Assembly (NCBI RefSeq): GCF_012911005.2
Contig: NZ_WTVS01000002.1
Span: 62,001 to 126,000, forward strand
Source: Aromatoleum toluolicum
GTDB lineage: Bacteria > Pseudomonadota > Gammaproteobacteria > Burkholderiales > Rhodocyclaceae
Reading direction: 5' to 3'
DNA length: 64,000 nt
In this document: one piece after another, positions 50,887-60,791 of the stretch
Position numbering within the stretch: position 1 is the first letter of the stretch
Layout of the letters: each line of letters starts with the position of its first letter
Position numbers and translations under genes: made by a program
The notes under the pieces: model-generated
Seen by the model: the letters and a program-made list of their open reading frames with translations, nothing else
Database searches by the model: none
What the model was told of the DNA's origin: nothing

Positions 50887-53574
50887 TCAGTCCGCGAGCG
50901 CCTTGCCGACGATCTCCGCGACATCGGGCGACAGCCCCGGCGTCGCGGCAACCCGCGCGATCTGCGCGCGAATGCTCTGCCGCAATGCCGGCGTGAAGCG
51001 GCGCCAGTTCTCCAGCGCCCGCGCCATACGCGCCGCGACCTGCGGATTGCGGCCGTCGAGCGCGATCACCTGATCGGCCCAGAACGCGTGCCCACTGCCG
51101 TCCGGCGCATGGAATTCGGCCGGGTTCGCACGGAAGAAGCTTCCCAGCAGCGCATACACCTTGTTCGGATTGGCGAGGCTGAAGGCCGGGTCGTCCATCA
51201 GCGCACGCACACGCTCCAGCACCGGCGCCGCGGCGGCGTCCCAGCGCCAGGCCGCGGCCTGCAGCGCGAACCACTTGTCGAGCACCAGCGCATCGTCGTG
51301 GTACAGCTCGTGGAAGCGCGCCAGCGCCGCCTCGCGCACGGGGCTCGCGCTCTGCACCAGGGCGGCGAGCGCCCCGAATCCCTCGGTCATGTTGCCGAAG
51401 CACGCGAACTGCGCCTCCGCGCGCGCCAGCCCCTCGGTCACGCCAGCGGCGGCGAGGTACTTCAGCGCGAGGTTGGCCAGTGCACGCCGGCCCGCGTCGC
51501 CCGGGTGATAACGGTACTCGCCCGGCACCTCCATCGCCGCGCCGATCGCCCGCCAGTCCTGCGCCAGCCCCGTGCCCAGTTCGCGCGTCATGAACATCAG
51601 CGCGGCGCGCAGTGATGCCGGATCGGCAGGTTCCATCCGTTCGAGGAGATAGGTCTCCGACGGCAGCGCCGCCGCCTGCGCGCGGAAGGCCGGATCGAGC
51701 CCCGCATCGTTCAGCAGCGCACCGAATGCCTGCGCGAAGGCCGCCGGCAGCGCAAGCGCACGCCCGGCGGCAGCATCCGCCGCGAGCGCGAGGATCACGC
51801 GCTCCGCATAACGCTGCGCCGCGTCCCAGCGGTTGAAGGCATCGGCGTCGTGCGCCATGCGGAAGGCGAGCCGCTCGTCGCTCTCGTCGAGTTCGAGGAT
51901 CACCGGGGCCGAGAACCCGCGCAACACCGAGGGCACCGGCTCGGCGACGAGGCCGACGAAACGGAAAGTCTGCTCCGCCTCCGCAAGCACGAGCACGCGC
52001 GTCGTCGCGCCGCCGTGGTTCTCGCCGTCCAGGCTCAGCGGCAGGTCATTGCCGTCGGGTCCGATGAGGCCCACCGCGACCGGGATCACCAGCGGCGCCT
52101 TGTCGGCCTGCCCCGGCGTCGGCGGCGTGTGCTGCGAAAGGGTCAGCGTGTAGCTGCCGCTCGCCGCGTCCCACGCACCGACCGCCTTCACGCGCGGCGT
52201 ACCCGCCTGGCTGTACCACAGCATGAACTGGTCGAGGTCGTAGCTGTTCGCTTCCGCCATGCAATCGACGAAGTCGTCGCAGGTCACCGCCTGGCCGTCG
52301 TGGTAGCTGAAGTACAGGTCCATGCCGTTGCGGAAGCCCTCCGCGCCCAGCAGGGTATGCAGCATGCGGATGACTTCGGCGCCCTTCTCATACACCGTCG
52401 CGGTGTAGAAGTTGTTGATCTCCTGGTAGCGCTCCGGCCGGATCGGGTGCGCCATCGGCCCGGCATCCTCGGGGAACTGCGCCGCACGCAGCACGCGCAC
52501 GTCGTCGATGCGCTTGACCGCGCGCGCCGACGCCGCCCCGGCGTCGCCCGCAGCCTGAGCGAGCATGTCCGCGGAGAACTGCTGGTCGCGGAACACCGTC
52601 AGACCTTCCTTGAGCGTGAGCTGGAACCAGTCGCGGCAGGTCACGCGGTTGCCGGTCCAGTTGTGGAAGTACTCGTGCGCGACGACGCTCTCGATGTTCT
52701 CGTAGTCGAGGTCGGTCGCCGTGTCGGGCTTCGCCAGCACGTACTTGGCGTTGAAGATGTTGAGTCCCTTGTTCTCCATCGCGCCCATGTTGAAGTCGCT
52801 GACGGCGACGATCATGAAGCGGTCGAGGTCGAGCTCGAGTCCGAACACCTCCTCGTCCCAGCGCATCGCATGCACCAGCGAGTCCATCGCGTGGGGCGTG
52901 CGGTCGAGATTGCCCTCCTCCACCCACACCTGCAGCAGCACCTCGCGCCCGGAAGCGGTCGTGACACGACGCTCCTGCGCGACCAGCTTCGCCGCGACCA
53001 GCGCAAAGAGATAGGACGGCTTGGGGAAGGGGTCGACCCACTTCGCAAAGTGGCGACCGCCTTCGAGCGCCCCCTGCGCGACGAGGTTGCCGTTCGACAG
53101 CAGCACCGGGCACTCCGCAACGTCGGCCTCCAGCGTCACGGCGAAGCGCGTCATCGCATCGGGACGGTCGGGGAAGTAGGTGATGCGGCGGAAACCCTCG
53201 GCCTCGCACTGCGTGAAGAAACCGCCGCGCGACACGTAGAGGCCGGACAGCGCGGTGTTCGCCTGCGGGTTGATGCGCGTGACGATGCAGAGCTCGGCCC
53301 TGGCGGCATCGAGCGCGATCTCGATCCAGCCTTCGCCCCGGGTGAGCTGCCCGGCCCCGGCCGGCACGCCGTCGATGCTCACGCTCACGAGCTCGAGTTC
53401 CTCGCCCAGCAGGCGCAGGGGCTCCGCGCGCGACGCGCGACGCGCACAGCGCAGCCGGCTCGTCACCAGGGTTGCCGCAGGGTCGAGCACGAAATGCAGC
53501 TCGATGTCGTCGATGGTCCACGCCAGCGGCGTGTAGTCGGATCGTTGAATGGTCGGGGCGTGTTCGCTTTTCAT
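50887..53574 (-). CDS. pepN: aminopeptidase N
   Basis: Zinc aminopeptidase of 895 residues, close to the usual PepN length. The substrate-recognition motif GAMEN is at residues 264-268. The zinc site is HEYFH at 300-304 with the distal Glu at about 323 (LKEGLTVFRD). The C-terminal helical domain is of the DUF3458 type seen in E. coli-like PepN. It removes N-terminal residues from peptides in the cytosol; no signal peptide is present. It is a single-gene unit convergent with the CBS gene. Confidence 0.95.
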   Translation of the reverse strand: MKSEHAPTIQRSDYTPLAWTIDDIELHFVLDPAATLVTSRLRCARRASRAEPLRLLGEELELVSVSIDGVPAGAGQLTRGEGWIEIALDAARAELCIVTRINPQANTALSGLYVSRGGFFTQCEAEGFRRITYFPDRPDAMTRFAVTLEADVAECPVLLSNGNLVAQGALEGGRHFAKWVDPFPKPSYLFALVAAKLVAQERRVTTASGREVLLQVWVEEGNLDRTPHAMDSLVHAMRWDEEVFGLELDLDRFMIVAVSDFNMGAMENKGLNIFNAKYVLAKPDTATDLDYENIESVVAHEYFHNWTGNRVTCRDWFQLTLKEGLTVFRDQQFSADMLAQAAGDAGAASARAVKRIDDVRVLRAAQFPEDAGPMAHPIRPERYQEINNFYTATVYEKGAEVIRMLHTLLGAEGFRNGMDLYFSYHDGQAVTCDDFVDCMAEANSYDLDQFMLWYSQAGTPRVKAVGAWDAASGSYTLTLSQHTPPTPGQADKAPLVIPVAVGLIGPDGNDLPLSLDGENHGGATTRVLVLAEAEQTFRFVGLVAEPVPSVLRGFSAPVILELDESDERLAFRMAHDADAFNRWDAAQRYAERVILALAADAAAGRALALPAAFAQAFGALLNDAGLDPAFRAQAAALPSETYLLERMEPADPASLRAALMFMTRELGTGLAQDWRAIGAAMEVPGEYRYHPGDAGRRALANLALKYLAAAGVTEGLARAEAQFACFGNMTEGFGALAALVQSASPVREAALARFHELYHDDALVLDKWFALQAAAWRWDAAAAPVLERVRALMDDPAFSLANPNKVYALLGSFFRANPAEFHAPDGSGHAFWADQVIALDGRNPQVAARMARALENWRRFTPALRQSIRAQIARVAATPGLSPDVAEIVGKALAD

Positions 53575-53647
53575 TATTTCTCCGGCTGTCCGGCCGCGTT
53601 CGGGACAAACCGCGAGTATACGCCCCCCGCGCGGCCCGACGCCTTAG

Positions 53648-54163
53648 TCAGGGCAGCAGTACGATGCGCGTGCCGGCGAGGCGGTCATGCAGGAACTGGC
53701 GATCGCGATCGACCAGCGCCCACGCGAGCCCCAGGCCGAAGCACAGCAGCGACGGCCACGCCAGCGTGTAACGCAGCCAGCCGGTCGCCACGTCGGGCGC
53801 GTGGCCGTCGGCCGTCACCAGGCGCAGCTTCCAGGTCTGCATCGCGAGCGTCTGGCCGCGCCGGCGCCAGTACCAGATGAAATACGCACCCAGCACGACG
53901 TAGATGTGCAGCCATGCCACCCACCCCGCCGGCGCAATGCCGAACACGACGCCGAGCAAGAGGTAGGGCACCAGGAAGGCGAGTGCGAGCACACCCAGCA
54001 GCAGCAAGCCCTCGTACAGGAGGCTCGCAAGCCGGCGGCGCAGGCCGGCGAGTTCGACGACCTGCGCGGCGACCTGCGTGACGACCTGTGTGTGATTTGC
54101 GGAACGAGATTCAGCGTTGCGGGACGGGGCCGGGGTGTTGCGCCTGGGGTCTTGTTTCTTCAT
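53648..54163 (-). CDS. RDD family membrane protein
   Basis: Protein of 171 residues with three hydrophobic helices. The RDD domain has Arg in LAGLRRRLASLLYEGLLL and Asp in HDRLAGTRIVLL near the C terminus. Function of the family is not established; some members act in ion exchange. It starts at 54163 overlapping the end of the DUF3106 gene by four bases, and is the last gene of the sigma-factor operon. Confidence 0.85.
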   Translation of the reverse strand: MKKQDPRRNTPAPSRNAESRSANHTQVVTQVAAQVVELAGLRRRLASLLYEGLLLLGVLALAFLVPYLLLGVVFGIAPAGWVAWLHIYVVLGAYFIWYWRRRGQTLAMQTWKLRLVTADGHAPDVATGWLRYTLAWPSLLCFGLGLAWALVDRDRQFLHDRLAGTRIVLLP

Positions 54164-54612
54164 TCCTTGGTGCCGCGCACGGGCGGTCGCTGTAAGGGGC
54201 GCACGATGCGCGGGCCGGGCTTGAGGTGGCGCTCTTCGGGCGGAATGCTGCGGTAGCGCTGCCATTGTTCCTGCAGCGACTCGCGCCGCTCGCGCGGGAT
54301 GCTGCGCAGCGCGCGGTACTGGTCGCGCGCGCGCTCGCGCTGGTCGGGGCGCAGGTTCGCCCAGTCGCGCATGCGCGCACTGATGCGTGCCTGCTCTTCC
54401 GGCGTCAGGCGCGAATAGCGGTTGGCAACCCCCAGCCAGCGCTGGCGCTGCACTTCGCTCATCGAATTCCAGTCATCCGAGAGCGGCGCGAGCACCGAAC
54501 GCTGGGAAGCCGTCAGGCCGGACCACGAGGGCGCACCGATCGGCGCGACCGCTAGGACCGGACCACTCAGGGCGGCTGCCAGGATCAGGATTGCGAGTCG
54601 TCCTGCAGCCAT
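54160..54612 (-). CDS. DUF3106 exported protein
   Basis: Protein of 150 residues with a signal peptide (residues 1-21). The mature part is rich in Arg, Gln and Trp with repeats of the form WLGVANRYSRLTPEEQARI and WANLRPDQRERARDQYRAL. This matches DUF3106, found behind sigma factor and DUF3619 genes in betaproteobacteria. It should be periplasmic. Function is unknown. It overlaps the DUF3619 gene by 28 bases and the RDD gene by four. Confidence 0.85.
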   Translation of the reverse strand: MAAGRLAILILAAALSGPVLAVAPIGAPSWSGLTASQRSVLAPLSDDWNSMSEVQRQRWLGVANRYSRLTPEEQARISARMRDWANLRPDQRERARDQYRALRSIPRERRESLQEQWQRYRSIPPEERHLKPGPRIVRPLQRPPVRGTKE

Positions 54613-54956
54613 GCCTTGAAGTCCGAATCCAGATAGGCGTCGATCGGCAGGTCGTCGATCAGCAGCGCCGTATCGACCTCCTCCATCTCGCTCACGCGCA
54701 GCCAGGTGGTCCAGTAATCGCCCGCCAGCACCGCGACGAGGATCGCCGCCGCCACCGCCGCCGGGCGCATCATGGGCGGGAACAGGCGCCGCAGCGCGCT
54801 GCCGATCCGCGCGCCGAACCCGAGCTGCACCGGCCGATGGGCGGCGAGGGCACGCTCGCGCGCGAGCCGCAGGCGTTCCGCGATATCGCCGTCCACACCG
54901 CGCGCCGCCGCCGACAGGTGCACGGCAACCCTGCGGGCAATAGCTTCGTCGTTCAT
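54585..54956 (-). CDS. DUF3619 membrane protein (possible anti-sigma factor)
   Basis: Protein of 123 residues. The N-terminal half is cytosolic and helical (MNDEAIARRVAVHLS). A single transmembrane helix lies at about 77-95 (RPAAVAAAILVAVLAGDYW), with an acidic C terminus in the periplasm. The start overlaps the sigma factor stop (ATGA). Position and topology fit an anti-sigma factor, but DUF3619 has no proven role, so this is an inference. Confidence 0.8.
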   Translation of the reverse strand: MNDEAIARRVAVHLSAAARGVDGDIAERLRLARERALAAHRPVQLGFGARIGSALRRLFPPMMRPAAVAAAILVAVLAGDYWTTWLRVSEMEEVDTALLIDDLPIDAYLDSDFKAWLQDDSQS

Positions 54957-55522
54957 AACTCGATTCCCTTCGCTTTCAGGGCCGCCGCCAGCGTCTGCGT
55001 GGCGCGCGAACAATGCGTCTTCACGCTCCCCTCGGAACAGCCCATCGCTGCAGCGGTCTCGGCAATGTCCATCTCTTCCCAGTAACGCATGAGGAAGGCT
55101 TCCCGTTGACGGGGAGGCAGGCGCTCGATCTCCCGCTCGATCGCGGCCATCGTGCGCGCTCGCGCGTACTGCGCGTGCGGCGTGTCGGCCCGCGCTTCGT
55201 CGGGTTCCCCGGCAAGCGTGTCGAGCGGATCGTTGTCGCTGTCCTGGTCGTCATCGCCGACGAAGGACGACAGCAGTGTCGTCCACGTGTTGCGCACCTT
55301 CTGCCGCCGCAACGCGTCGTAGATGACGTTCTGCAGGATGCGCTGGAACAGCATCGGATATTCGCTCGCGGGCCGCTCGCCATAGCTGACCGAGAGCTTG
55401 AGCATCGCATCCTGCACCGCATCCAGGGCTGCATCGTCGTTGCGCAACGCATACACCGCCTGCTTGAACGCACGCTTTTCGACACCCTGGAGAAATGCGG
55501 AGAGTTCTGCCCGGTTAGCCAG
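54953..55522 (-). CDS. ECF-type RNA polymerase sigma factor with probable CTG start
   Basis: Protein of about 189 residues. Region 2 includes VQDAMLKLSVSYGERP and MLFQRILQNVIYDALRRQ. Region 4 is LPPRQREAFLMRYWEEMDIAETAAAMGCSEGSVKTH (helix-turn-helix in the last half). The similarity extends upstream of the first GTG (55456) into RAELSAFLQGVEKRAFKQA, which is encoded in frame. No ATG, GTG or TTG precedes that part before a stop, but CTG at 55520-55522 gives M-ANRAELSAF and has AAGGAT eight bases upstream. First gene of the sigma/DUF3619/DUF3106/RDD operon. Confidence 0.8.
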   Translation of the reverse strand: MANRAELSAFLQGVEKRAFKQAVYALRNDDAALDAVQDAMLKLSVSYGERPASEYPMLFQRILQNVIYDALRRQKVRNTWTTLLSSFVGDDDQDSDNDPLDTLAGEPDEARADTPHAQYARARTMAAIEREIERLPPRQREAFLMRYWEEMDIAETAAAMGCSEGSVKTHCSRATQTLAAALKAKGIEL

Positions 55523-55642
55523 TTCTGGATCCTTATGAAAACCGGTTATTCAGGCCGTTGTGCGATGCCGCAGCAGCCTTGACCAAACTGCGCCTGACCG
55601 GTAACGTTCCGCGTTTCGGACCGTAAGAATAGCGAGTTTGCG

Positions 55643-57352
55643 ATGGTGCTGAGTGGAGCAGAAATTGTAATCAGGTGTCTGCAGGAAGAAAAGGTCGATT
55701 ACGTCTTCGGCTATCCCGGCGGCGCGGTACTCTACATCTATGATGCGCTGTTCAATCAGGACAAGGTGCGCCACGTGCTGGTGCGCCACGAACAGGCCGC
55801 CGTGCATGCCGCCGACGGCTACGCCCGCAGCACCGAGAACGTCGGCGTCGCGCTCGTGACCTCCGGCCCGGGCGCCACCAACGCGGTCACCGGTATCGCC
55901 ACCGCCTACTGCGACTCGATCCCGATGGTCATCATCAGCGGCCAGGTCCCGACCGCCGCGATCGGCCAGGACGCGTTCCAGGAAGTCGACACCGTCGGCA
56001 TCACCCGTCCCTGCGTGAAGCACAACTTCCTCGTCAAGGACGTGCGCGACATCGCCGCGACGATCAAGAAGGCCTTCTACCTCGCGAAGACCGGTCGCCC
56101 CGGCCCGGTGCTGGTCGACATCCCCAAGGATGTCTCGATGCACAAGTGCGAGTTCGAGTACCCGAAAGAGGTCTCGATGCGCTCGTACAATCCGGTCGTG
56201 AAGGGCCACCAGGGCCAGATCCGCAAGGCCGTGCAGCTGCTGCTCGAAGCCAAGCGCCCGATGATCTACACCGGCGGCGGCGTGGTCCTCGCGAACGCGG
56301 CCGAACAGCTCACCAAGCTCACGCGCATGCTGGGCTTCCCGATCACGAACACGCTGATGGGTCTGGGCGGCTATCCCGCGAGCGACCGCCAGTACCTCGG
56401 CATGCCCGGCATGCACGGCACCTACGAAGCGAACATGGCGATGCACTACAGCGACGTGCTGCTCGCCGTCGGTGCCCGCTTCGACGACCGCGTGATCGGC
56501 AATCCGGACCACTTTGCCGAAGAGCCGCGCAAGATCATCCACGTCGACATCGACCCGTCGTCGATCTCGAAGCGCGTGCGGGTCGACGTGCCCATCGTCG
56601 GCGACCTCAAGGAAGTGCTCGATGAGATGATCCGCCAGCTCGAGGCCAATGCCGCCCGCCCGAACCCCGAGACGCTCGGCTCGTGGTGGAAGCAGGTCGA
56701 GGAATGGCGCAGCCGCGAGTGCATGAAGTACAAGAACTCGGACGAGATCATCAAGCCGCAGTTCGTGATCCAGAAACTGTGGGAAGTCACCGGCGGCGAC
56801 GCGATCGTGACCTCCGACGTCGGCCAGCACCAGATGTGGGCCTCGCAGTACTACCGCTTCGAGAAGCCGCGCCGCTGGCTCAACTCGGGCGGCCTCGGCA
56901 CGATGGGCGTCGGCCTGCCCTACGCGATGGGCGCCCAGCTCGCGCACCCGGACAAGCAGGTCGCGTGCGTCACCGGCGAAGCCTCGATCCAGATGAACAT
57001 CCAGGAACTGTCGACCTGCAAGCAGTTCCGTCTGCCGATCAAGATCTGCAACCTGAACAACCGCTACCTCGGCATGGTGCGCCAGTGGCAGCAGCTCTTC
57101 CACGGCGAGCGCTATTCCGAGTCCTACATGGACTCGCTGCCCGATTTCGCGAAGCTCGCGGAATCCTACGGCCACGTCGGCCTCAAGATCGAGAAGCCGT
57201 CGGACGTCGAGGGCGCGCTGCGCGAAGCCTTCGCGCGCAAGAACGATCTGGTGTTCCTCGACTTCCAGATCGACCAGACCGAAAACGTGTACCCCATGGT
57301 TCAGGGCGGCAAGGGGCTCACCGAGATGATCCTGTCCGCCGAAGACCTGTAA
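55643..57352 (+). CDS. ilvB: acetolactate synthase large subunit
   Basis: Protein of 569 residues. ThDP-dependent enzyme making acetolactate or acetohydroxybutyrate for Val, Leu and Ile synthesis. The catalytic Glu 50 lies in VRHEQAAVHAADGYAR, and the ligand-binding SGPGATNAVTGIATA follows. A central FAD-type domain (residues 190-330) is present. The C-terminal ThDP-binding motif reads GEASIQM...NLNN; the usual GDG is GEA here. It heads the ilvB-ilvH-ilvC group; the 120-base leader shows no clear leader peptide or attenuator. The ribosome binding site is weak. Confidence 0.95.
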   Translation: MVLSGAEIVIRCLQEEKVDYVFGYPGGAVLYIYDALFNQDKVRHVLVRHEQAAVHAADGYARSTENVGVALVTSGPGATNAVTGIATAYCDSIPMVIISGQVPTAAIGQDAFQEVDTVGITRPCVKHNFLVKDVRDIAATIKKAFYLAKTGRPGPVLVDIPKDVSMHKCEFEYPKEVSMRSYNPVVKGHQGQIRKAVQLLLEAKRPMIYTGGGVVLANAAEQLTKLTRMLGFPITNTLMGLGGYPASDRQYLGMPGMHGTYEANMAMHYSDVLLAVGARFDDRVIGNPDHFAEEPRKIIHVDIDPSSISKRVRVDVPIVGDLKEVLDEMIRQLEANAARPNPETLGSWWKQVEEWRSRECMKYKNSDEIIKPQFVIQKLWEVTGGDAIVTSDVGQHQMWASQYYRFEKPRRWLNSGGLGTMGVGLPYAMGAQLAHPDKQVACVTGEASIQMNIQELSTCKQFRLPIKICNLNNRYLGMVRQWQQLFHGERYSESYMDSLPDFAKLAESYGHVGLKIEKPSDVEGALREAFARKNDLVFLDFQIDQTENVYPMVQGGKGLTEMILSAEDL

Positions 57353-57372
57353 GCATCGACCAGAGACACACC

Positions 57373-57864
57373 ATGAGACACGTCATCTCCCTGCTGATCG
57401 AGAACGAATCGGGCGCCCTGTCGCGCGTGTCGGGCCTGTTTTCCGCCCGCGGCTACAACATCGAATCCCTGACCGTCGCGCCGACCGAGGATGCCTCGAT
57501 GTCGCGCATGACCATCGTCACCACCGGATCGGACGACATCATCGAACAGATCACCAAGCAGCTGAACAAGCTGGTCGAAGTGGTCAAGGTCGTCGATATC
57601 TCTGAGGCCGCGCACATCGAGCGCGAGCTGATGCTCACCAAGGTCCGCGCAACCGGCAAGGACCGCGAGGAGATGAAGCGCATGGCGGATATCTTCCGCG
57701 CGCGCATCATCGACGTCACCGACACGTCCTACGTCATCGAACTGACCGGCAACCAGTCGAAGCTCGATGCCTTCATCAGCGCCATCGACCCGGCGCTGAT
57801 CCTGGAAACGGTGCGCTCCGGCGTCTGCGGCGTTGGCCGCGGCGACCGCATCCTGAAGGTCTGA
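57373..57864 (+). CDS. ilvH: acetolactate synthase small (regulatory) subunit
   Basis: Protein of 163 residues. An ACT domain (residues 3-75) starts [19 protein letters not shown] and contains [15 protein letters not shown], the site for valine feedback. A C-terminal regulatory domain of the ALS_ss_C type follows. It lies 20 bases after ilvB and is certain to work with it. Confidence 0.96.
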   Translation: MRHVISLLIENESGALSRVSGLFSARGYNIESLTVAPTEDASMSRMTIVTTGSDDIIEQITKQLNKLVEVVKVVDISEAAHIERELMLTKVRATGKDREEMKRMADIFRARIIDVTDTSYVIELTGNQSKLDAFISAIDPALILETVRSGVCGVGRGDRILKV

Positions 57865-57980
57865 CCCCCGGGCCGCAGCACACCCTTCCGGACAGCACCC
57901 AACCGTTTGCGACCGGCACGCCCGCCCTTATCATGGCGGCGGCCGGGCAACATCCCCACCGAAAGCGAAAAAGGAAAAGC

Positions 57981-58997
57981 ATGAAAGTCTATTACGACAA
58001 GGACGCCGACCTCTCCCTCATCAAGGGCAAGAAGATCAGCATCATCGGCTACGGCTCGCAGGGCCACGCCCACGCCCAGAACCTGAAGGATTCCGGCTGC
58101 AAGGTCACGGTCGGCCTGCGCAAGGACGGCGCCTCGTGGAAGAAGGCCGAAGCGGCCGGCCTCAAGGTCGAGGAAGTCGCCAAGGCCGTCAAGGGCGCCG
58201 ACATCGTGATGATCCTGCTGCCGGACGAGAACATCCCGGGCGTGTATTACAACGACATCGAACCGAACATCAAGAAGGGTGCAACGCTGGCCTTTGCGCA
58301 CGGCTTCAACGTGCATTACAACCAGGTCGTCCCGCGTGAAGATCTGGACGTGATCATGGTCGCCCCCAAGGGCCCGGGCCACACCGTGCGGTCGGAATAC
58401 CTCAAGGGCGGCGGCGTGCCGTCGCTGATCGCGGTGCATCAGGACCGCTCGGGCAAGGCCAAGGACATCGCACTGTCGTACGCTGCAGCCAACGGCGGCA
58501 CCAAGGGCGGCGTGATCGAGACCAACTTCCGTGAAGAGACCGAAACCGACCTGTTCGGCGAGCAGGCCGTGCTGTGCGGCGGCGCCGTGGAGCTGGTGAA
58601 GATGGGCTTCGAGACGCTGACCGAAGCCGGCTACGCGCCCGAGATGGCCTACTTCGAGTGCCTGCACGAACTGAAGCTGATCGTCGACCTGATGTACGAA
58701 GGCGGCATCGCCAACATGAACTACTCGATCTCGAACAACGCCGAGTATGGCGAGTACGTGACCGGCCCCGAAGTCATCAACGCACAGTCGCGCGAAGCGA
58801 TGCGCGCCGCCCTGAAGCGCATCCAGACCGGCGAATACGCCAAGATGTTCATCCAGGAAGGCAAGACCAACTACCCGTCGATGACGGCGCGTCGTCGCCT
58901 CAACGCCGCCCACCCGATCGAGCAGGTCGGTGGCCAGCTGCGCGACATGATGCCGTGGATCAAGAAGAACAAGCTGGTCGACCAGTCGAAGAACTGA
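57981..58997 (+). CDS. ilvC: ketol-acid reductoisomerase (NADP+)
   Basis: Class I enzyme of 338 residues. The Rossmann loop [17 protein letters not shown] lies at about 25-41, where basic residues select NADPH. Metal-binding acidic segments lie in the helical domain ([25 protein letters not shown]). It starts at [11 protein letters not shown] with AAGGA upstream; a longer frame from 57933 has no family match. It converts acetolactate into dihydroxyisovalerate. A terminator follows. Confidence 0.96.
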   Translation: MKVYYDKDADLSLIKGKKISIIGYGSQGHAHAQNLKDSGCKVTVGLRKDGASWKKAEAAGLKVEEVAKAVKGADIVMILLPDENIPGVYYNDIEPNIKKGATLAFAHGFNVHYNQVVPREDLDVIMVAPKGPGHTVRSEYLKGGGVPSLIAVHQDRSGKAKDIALSYAAANGGTKGGVIETNFREETETDLFGEQAVLCGGAVELVKMGFETLTEAGYAPEMAYFECLHELKLIVDLMYEGGIANMNYSISNNAEYGEYVTGPEVINAQSREAMRAALKRIQTGEYAKMFIQEGKTNYPSMTARRRLNAAHPIEQVGGQLRDMMPWIKKNKLVDQSKN

Positions 58998-59014
58998 GCC
59001 GCGTCGGCATAACA

Positions 59015-59052
59015 GGCCGGGCTGCGCCGTGCGCGCGGGCCCGGCCTTTTTC
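59015..59052 (+). terminator. intrinsic terminator after ilvC
   Basis: GGCCGGG (59015-59021) pairs with CCCGGCC (59040-59046), with a GC-rich loop that can extend the stem, followed by five T residues. It lies 18 bases after the ilvC stop and before psd. Confidence 0.8.
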
Positions 59053-59066
59053 ATATCGGGTACGCC

Positions 59067-59717
59067 ATGTCCAACAGCAACTATCCTCATCCCATCCTGG
59101 CACGTGAAGGCTGGCCGTTCATCGCGATCGCGCTGGTCGTGGTGCTGGTGATCAACACCTCGGCCGGCTTCGGCTGGGCGCTTCCGTTCTGGATCGTGTT
59201 CGCGTTCGTCGTGCAGTTCTTCCGCGACCCGCCCCGCCCGATCCCGCAAGGCGCCAAGGATGTCCTGTCGCCGGCCGACGGCCGCATCGTGGCGATCGAG
59301 CCGGTGCGCGACCCCTACCTCGACCGCGACTGCGTGAAGATCAGCGTATTCATGAACGTCTTCAACGTCCACTCGAACCGCATTCCCGTCGACGGCGAAG
59401 TCCGCCAGCGCTGGTATAACGCCGGACGCTTCGTGAACGCCGCGCTCGACAAGGCCTCGGTCGAGAACGAACGCAACGCCCTGCACCTGGTGACGCGCGA
59501 CGGCCAGGACGTGACCTGCGTGCAGGTCGCCGGCCTCGTTGCACGCCGCATCCTGTGCTATGTCGAACCGGGCGCCAAGGTCGCGCGCGGGCAGCGCTAC
59601 GGTTTCATCCGCTTCGGCTCGCGCGTCGACCTGTACCTGCCGCCGGGGACGCGCGCACGCGTGACGATCGGCGACAAGGTCTCGGCCTCGAGCACCGTCC
59701 TCGCCGAACTTCCCTGA
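59067..59717 (+). CDS. psd: phosphatidylserine decarboxylase proenzyme (short form)
   Basis: Protein of 216 residues of the short, archaeal/alpha-beta type. One or two N-terminal hydrophobic helices (residues 17-52) are followed by the catalytic part with [21 protein letters not shown] and the self-cleavage site Gly 184-Ser 185 in IRFGSRVDL, which produces the pyruvoyl group. It makes phosphatidylethanolamine in the inner membrane. pssA, the enzyme for the preceding step, follows 103 bases later; a CGGGGTGG / CCACCCCG hairpin lies between them. Confidence 0.93.
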   Translation: MSNSNYPHPILAREGWPFIAIALVVVLVINTSAGFGWALPFWIVFAFVVQFFRDPPRPIPQGAKDVLSPADGRIVAIEPVRDPYLDRDCVKISVFMNVFNVHSNRIPVDGEVRQRWYNAGRFVNAALDKASVENERNALHLVTRDGQDVTCVQVAGLVARRILCYVEPGAKVARGQRYGFIRFGSRVDLYLPPGTRARVTIGDKVSASSTVLAELP

Positions 59718-59820
59718 TCGCTAGCCACCGACGGGGTGGTCATCCCGGCCACCCCGCGCTGCGTTAGAATCGGCAACCGGCCACCACGCGCACCGACCCC
59801 GCGCAGGAACGTCATATTCC

Positions 59821-60630
59821 ATGCCACTGATCTCGAACGAAAAACGCCGCCGCGGCATCTACATCCTGCCCAATCTGTTCACCACCGCCGCCCTGTTCGC
59901 CGGCTTCTATGCGATCGTGCAGGCGATGAATCAACGCTTCGAGGTGGCGGCCGTGGCGATCTTCGTCGCGATGGTACTCGACGGCCTGGACGGCCGCGTC
60001 GCGCGCCTGACGCGCACGCAGAGCGCCTTCGGTGCCGAATACGACTCGCTGTCCGACATGGTGTCGTTCGGCGCGGCCCCCGCGCTGGTGGTGTATGAAT
60101 GGGCGCTCAAGGACACCGGAAAATTCGGCTGGATCGCGGCCTTCATCTATTGCGCGGGCGCCGCGCTGCGCCTGGCCCGTTTCAATACCAACATCGACGT
60201 CATCGACAAGCGCTTCTTCCAGGGCCTGCCGAGCCCGGCTGCGGCCGCGCTGGTGGCCGGCCTGGTGTGGGTCGTCACCGACCTGGGGCTCGCCGGCCAG
60301 GACGTGCGCTGGCTTGCCGGCATGCTCACGATCTTCGCGGGCGTGTCGATGGTCAGCAACGTGCTGTTCTGGAGCGGCAAGGACATCAACCTGCGCAAGA
60401 GCGTGCCCTTCATCGTCGTGATCGCGCTGGTGATGGGGTTCGCGCTGGTTTCGAGCTACCCGCCGGGCGTGCTCTTCGCGCTGTTCCTCGTCTACGCCGG
60501 ATCCGGCTACGTCGTGTATGTAATGCGCTGGATGAAGACGCGGCACGCGAACGCGAGCGCAGCCGCGCCGGCCCCGCAGGCCGCCGGCAAGGGCGAGGAC
60601 GAGGACGAAGCGGACCACGCGCCGAAGTAG
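59821..60630 (+). CDS. pssA: CDP-diacylglycerol-serine O-phosphatidyltransferase
   Basis: Integral membrane protein of 269 residues with about eight helices. The CDP-alcohol phosphatidyltransferase signature DGLDGRVARLTRTQSAFGAE (then YDSLSD) is intact. The start MPLISNEKRRRGIYILPNLFTTAALF is the classic type II PssA N terminus (positions 1-26). It makes phosphatidylserine, the substrate of Psd. The C terminus is charged (GEDEDEADHA) and cytosolic. Confidence 0.95.
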   Translation: MPLISNEKRRRGIYILPNLFTTAALFAGFYAIVQAMNQRFEVAAVAIFVAMVLDGLDGRVARLTRTQSAFGAEYDSLSDMVSFGAAPALVVYEWALKDTGKFGWIAAFIYCAGAALRLARFNTNIDVIDKRFFQGLPSPAAAALVAGLVWVVTDLGLAGQDVRWLAGMLTIFAGVSMVSNVLFWSGKDINLRKSVPFIVVIALVMGFALVSSYPPGVLFALFLVYAGSGYVVYVMRWMKTRHANASAAAPAPQAAGKGEDEDEADHAPK

Positions 60631-60791
60631 GCACCGCAGGGCGGCGGACGCCCGAACGACCGGACGCCCGCCTACCCTTCCCGCCCCTCCCCCGGACCTC
60701 CGCGGGGCTTCACGAATTTTTCACCAGGTCTTGAGCGCCGCTTGACGGCCGGACTGCGAGCATCCCTGCCTGCCCGCATCCGGAGTCCTGC

